A stretch of 64,000 nt of DNA from Pedobacter foliorum (GTDB taxonomy: Bacteria; Bacteroidota; Bacteroidia; Sphingobacteriales; Sphingobacteriaceae), in contig NZ_JABSNU010000003.1 of the NCBI RefSeq assembly GCF_013266735.1, positions 62,001 through 126,000 of the forward strand, in the 5' to 3' direction. The stretch's first letter is position 1. The number at the start of each line of letters is the position of its first letter. The notes under the pieces are model-generated. The model did not search any database, was not told the DNA's origin, and saw only the letters and a list, made by a program, of their open reading frames with translations. Shown here piece after piece: positions 61,124 through 64,000 of this stretch. The position numbers were made by a program, and so were the translations under genes.

Positions 61124-61621
61124 ATGAAATCAAATAGATTAATATATTCAGTACTCGTTTTAGTTGGGTTAACCGCTGCGAGCTGTAAAAAGGATCATCC
61201 AGAGGTGGTAGTTTCACCAGTATATCCGATCTCTGGTGAATGGTATGTTCATGTTTACAATGAAGATGGGTCAGCAGCAAGACCAACTTATGCTACACTT
61301 AGCACATACAATACTTCTGATAACGTAAACAATATTGTTTGGATGAAAATGTTAACCAGTGCTGTACCTTACGGATTGTTAGGTAAAGTTGCTTGTAATG
61401 TTCCCGCTAAAACAATCAGCGGAGATGGAACTAATATTGCATTTACACCGAATAAAGGCTTCAAAGTTTTGGAAGGTAAAGTATTGCTTGATGCTACTAA
61501 ACTTAAAGGAAGTAAAACAATAGCAGACAGTATATATGTAAAGTATTCAACTGAGACAGACGGAAAGACTTATATTCTTTCTGGTCATAGAAGATCTCAG
61601 TTTGTAGAAGATCAATACTAG
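61124..61621 (+). CDS. Small lipoprotein of the second SusCD operon, possibly lipid-binding type
   Basis: 165 residues. Lipobox TAASC (Cys21). The body is a calycin-like beta-barrel pattern: ISGEWYVHVYNEDGSAARP near 36-54, then VWMKMLTSAVPYGLLGKVAC. It resembles the Bacteroidota lipid-binding putative hydrolase family, from memory rather than search. Not homologous by eye to the small lipoprotein of the first operon, although it takes the same position. Confidence 0.65.
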   Translation: MKSNRLIYSVLVLVGLTAASCKKDHPEVVVSPVYPISGEWYVHVYNEDGSAARPTYATLSTYNTSDNVNNIVWMKMLTSAVPYGLLGKVACNVPAKTISGDGTNIAFTPNKGFKVLEGKVLLDATKLKGSKTIADSIYVKYSTETDGKTYILSGHRRSQFVEDQY

Positions 61622-61665
61622 TCTAAGGATATTTCCCTCTAACGAGGGCGATTTATTCATAAAAA

Positions 61666-61707
61666 GAGCCTGTATCATAAATCTATTTTTGATTAATGAT
61701 ACGGGCT
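61666..61707. terminator. Terminator between the second susCD operon and the convergent gene
   Basis: GAGCCTGTATCAT pairs with ATGATACGGGCTC with one wobble pair, preceded by A5 and followed a few bases later by T5. It can serve both strands. Confidence 0.75.
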
Positions 61708-61720
61708 CATCGTTTTTCAT

Positions 61721-64000
61721 TTAGTTTTGCACCTCAAATTTAAAAGAGGTGTATCCTGCATTACCACTACTTGTAATACCTTGAATTATTCCTATATATG
61801 TGCCAGGCAGATCAGAGGTATAAAAAGATAATTTTTTATGGCCTTGTTCATTGGTTTTAAATTCAGGAATCCATGACATAACTGTTCTGAAGTCAGGTAA
61901 TTTGCTTTCAATCTGTGCTTTATTCTCATAAACGGGGGCGTAAAATACTGTTTTTTGTTGTAGGCCTTCGTAGTCTAAAACCAAAGCATTAGGTTCAATT
62001 TCATATCCTGCCATATCATTTTTGTAAGTAGAAAAATTCAATATACCATCTTCAAGTCTATTTCCTAAAAAGTACCTGTGATTTATGATTTCTATAGACC
62101 TTATTTTATGTGGGTCAATTTTCATGAGTTTTGCGGTATTGAAAATAGGTGTGCCATTTAATATTATTAACGGATTGGAATTGAGTAAGCCATTGGGTGT
62201 TATCACTCTCAATCCTGTTTCACCTGTTTCCTTTACCATGTACACCTCTGAAACGAATTCTCTGAATACTTCTTTCATAGTAGGAAAACGAACATAATCA
62301 TTCATCATATATCGTTTAAATGGATTTACATAAAAAGCAGATGTATCCGAAGGATATTGAAACATTTCCCTTAGTTTGAGTCCAAAATAGGAATTTTGAA
62401 TTACGTTGTTCCTGTTCCAGGCAGTAAGGTCTGCGGTTTTAAATTGTGAAAGGTCTAAAGAAGGATATTTTACATTGGAATGCTGCTCTGAAAATGGGCT
62501 GTAAAGGGTAATTGTAGATGTTGTGTCTTTCAGTGAATTGATTTGAAGAACGACTTCATTATCGCCAAAATATTCCTTAACGTTGAATGTAAAAGATCCA
62601 TCAGGTTTGGTATTGGTACTGGATATTTTTGCTTGGTTTCCGGGAACAGAAAAAAATAACCCAACATTATTCAGGGCATTTCCGAACTTATCTGTTGCTT
62701 TTCCTGTGATCAGATGACCTTCATTTTCGGGAAGAAATTTTAGTATTTGCTGTTTATTGTTCAGTACATTATCCCAAGTATATTTACGCCACCCATTAGT
62801 CAGCATCAGATTGTCAGCAGCTGCAATAGTTTCAGGCATATTTTTGAAATAGTAGTCAGGAGATTCAATATATCCTTTCAGCTCAGACTTTAACCATAGA
62901 TAGCTTAAAATGTGCTCTTTATTGTCTGTCTGGAGCGCATCTGTTTTAAATACAGAAAGCGATAGATTGGCAATTTGGTGTGTCTTCTGCTGATCTATCG
63001 CAGAAACTTGTACGGTGACCATTTTTCGCAAGGGATATTCTTGCTTGTCTGTACTTGCATTGATATTTAAAACCTGTTCAACAGGCTTAAAAAACAATCG
63101 CCCGCAAATTGGAACTCCTGATGAATTAAAAATGGTGAAATTTGAAATCCCTGAGGCTAATTTCTCTTTATCAATAATGAACGAAGCCTTTCCTTGATTC
63201 GTTTTTATCCCTTGCGCATCCTTAATGACGTGGCTGCTGTGGGCGATCAGATAAATCATTTCGGAGGTATTTACAGTTGTCGAAATATCAATGCGAATCT
63301 TACCTGAAGTGGTATCTGCTATTTGCATTGCATATCCTTGTAGTTCAACTTTGGGGAGAGATTTTACGATCTTTTTGCCATTAACCGTCAGTATACACTT
63401 ATATTCCAAATCGGCAGATGGCTTAAGCTGAAATGTTCCGATACCAAATTTAAGTGAACTAAAACGCGTTATAGTGTCATTATGATTAACAATAGATGCT
63501 ATGTAGGCAAGTCCTTTTCCATCTTTTCCTATAACCTTACAGGCCACTTTACCGTTTATTCCGGTTATCATAGTTCCGCCTTCAGGAAAGAATTGAATAT
63601 CAATGTCCTCATCGCTGTTTTGTTGGTCGGTTATAAGGGCGCTTTGAGTATTTATGATACGGATTTGCTTTTCGAAGTAGTATTGAGCATCAAAATTTTT
63701 CATCCAGTTGGTATAAGCCCTTAGCTTGTAATTTCCCGAACTGACAGTTGTGGGCAAATAGATGGATCCAGATCCAGAGCCCTCATTTAATGAAATTTTT
63801 ACTTGCTGAATCGCGTTGTTAGCTGCATCTAAAATTTCAACATAGGCTATTTTACTCAAGTTTAAAGGGCTATTTAATATTCCATCCACATTATAGATTT
63901 TAAACCAGATTATTTCTGTTGCTAGATAGCTTTCTTTATCTGAATGGACAAACAACTTTTCCTGAAGATGTGTTTGATGATATTTAGTAAAAGCATTTTC
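61721..64000 (-). CDS. Large MG2-like envelope protein, N-terminus outside the window
   Basis: The minus-strand frame is open to the window edge, so the gene begins beyond 64000; the TTG at 63955 is not the start. About 760 residues are visible. Near the edge is QEKLFVHSDKESYLATEIIW, the MG2-like pattern (compare xxKxYxHTDKxxYxxGExIW) of Bacteroidota alpha-2-macroglobulin-like proteins. Further on are a carboxypeptidase-regulatory-like segment (GHLITGKATDKFGNALNNVG) and a TonB-plug-like stretch (TGLRVITPNGLLNSNPLIIL, then IRSIEIINHRYFLGNRLEDG). Such proteins are exported with unknown function. Substrate cannot be inferred. Confidence 0.75.
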   Translation of the reverse strand, partial: ENAFTKYHQTHLQEKLFVHSDKESYLATEIIWFKIYNVDGILNSPLNLSKIAYVEILDAANNAIQQVKISLNEGSGSGSIYLPTTVSSGNYKLRAYTNWMKNFDAQYYFEKQIRIINTQSALITDQQNSDEDIDIQFFPEGGTMITGINGKVACKVIGKDGKGLAYIASIVNHNDTITRFSSLKFGIGTFQLKPSADLEYKCILTVNGKKIVKSLPKVELQGYAMQIADTTSGKIRIDISTTVNTSEMIYLIAHSSHVIKDAQGIKTNQGKASFIIDKEKLASGISNFTIFNSSGVPICGRLFFKPVEQVLNINASTDKQEYPLRKMVTVQVSAIDQQKTHQIANLSLSVFKTDALQTDNKEHILSYLWLKSELKGYIESPDYYFKNMPETIAAADNLMLTNGWRKYTWDNVLNNKQQILKFLPENEGHLITGKATDKFGNALNNVGLFFSVPGNQAKISSTNTKPDGSFTFNVKEYFGDNEVVLQINSLKDTTSTITLYSPFSEQHSNVKYPSLDLSQFKTADLTAWNRNNVIQNSYFGLKLREMFQYPSDTSAFYVNPFKRYMMNDYVRFPTMKEVFREFVSEVYMVKETGETGLRVITPNGLLNSNPLIILNGTPIFNTAKLMKIDPHKIRSIEIINHRYFLGNRLEDGILNFSTYKNDMAGYEIEPNALVLDYEGLQQKTVFYAPVYENKAQIESKLPDFRTVMSWIPEFKTNEQGHKKLSFYTSDLPGTYIGIIQGITSSGNAGYTSFKFEVQN

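Noticed and set aside
50758..61621. Complete polysaccharide utilisation locus
   Set aside because: No carbohydrate-active enzyme or dedicated regulator is present, so only SusCD transport is claimed.
1..64000. tRNA, rRNA, 4.5S or tmRNA genes, prophage and insertion sequences
   Set aside because: Looked for and not seen: no T-loop-like GTTCAAATC context, no transposase or integrase motif.

Overview
The window is a stretch of chromosome from a member of the Bacteroidota, most likely Sphingobacteriaceae (Pedobacter-like). The reasons are two SusC/SusD pairs, a gliding-motility lipoprotein (GldH), DUF3078, DUF4397 and DUF2157 proteins, an S16 with a long acidic tail, low GC, and repeated use of the Bacteroidota promoter -7 element TAnnTTTG. 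Almost everything is housekeeping or cell-envelope function. I see no tRNA, rRNA, CRISPR array, prophage, integrase or insertion sequence.

Layout. 1-5.9 kb: end of a TPR protein, a FabH-like ketoacyl synthase, an orphan LUD-domain (LutC-like) protein, ftsH, rsfS, then birA divergently. 5.9-10.3 kb: a stand-alone DsbD alpha domain, a dispersed palindromic repeat, the DsbD transporter/thioredoxin protein, pfkA, a YbjQ protein and a 5'-nucleotidase. 10.4-14.2 kb: the conserved rpsP / rimM-trmD / rplS ribosome cluster, interrupted by a second copy of the repeat and by three small probable DNA-binding proteins, two of them tandem paralogues. 14.3-23 kb: an amino-acid dehydrogenase, an MscS channel, psd, hpt, an AsmA-like/GT51 transglycosylase fusion, mrp, a NifU-like protein, def. 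23-29 kb: an M16 peptidase, three membrane proteins, htpG.

29-35 kb: a DUF4397 lipoprotein, an ECF sigma factor overlapping a protein with one inner-membrane helix and a C-terminal beta-barrel, a thioredoxin-like protein, and a four-gene group with an LpoB-like lipoprotein and a COG3014-like lipoprotein. 35-47.9 kb: yifB, ffh, DUF3078, a small HExxH membrane protein, two tandem glucosaminidase/LysM proteins, an O-methyltransferase, ruvX, then holB-ricT-gldH and murF. 48-64 kb: a secreted M14 peptidase and two three-gene susC-susD-lipoprotein operons that share a conserved 5' leader, ending in a truncated MG2-like envelope protein.

The points most worth following are: a sigma-54-like -24/-12 element with an upstream palindrome in front of htpG; the ECF sigma / trans-envelope barrel pair; the paralogous small HTH-like proteins lodged in the ribosome cluster; probable 5'-terminal hairpin leaders on rpsP and rplS; and eight genes whose TAnnTTTG box lies 4-8 nt from the start codon, which predicts leaderless or nearly leaderless mRNAs. 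All functional calls come from reading motifs; no database search was run.
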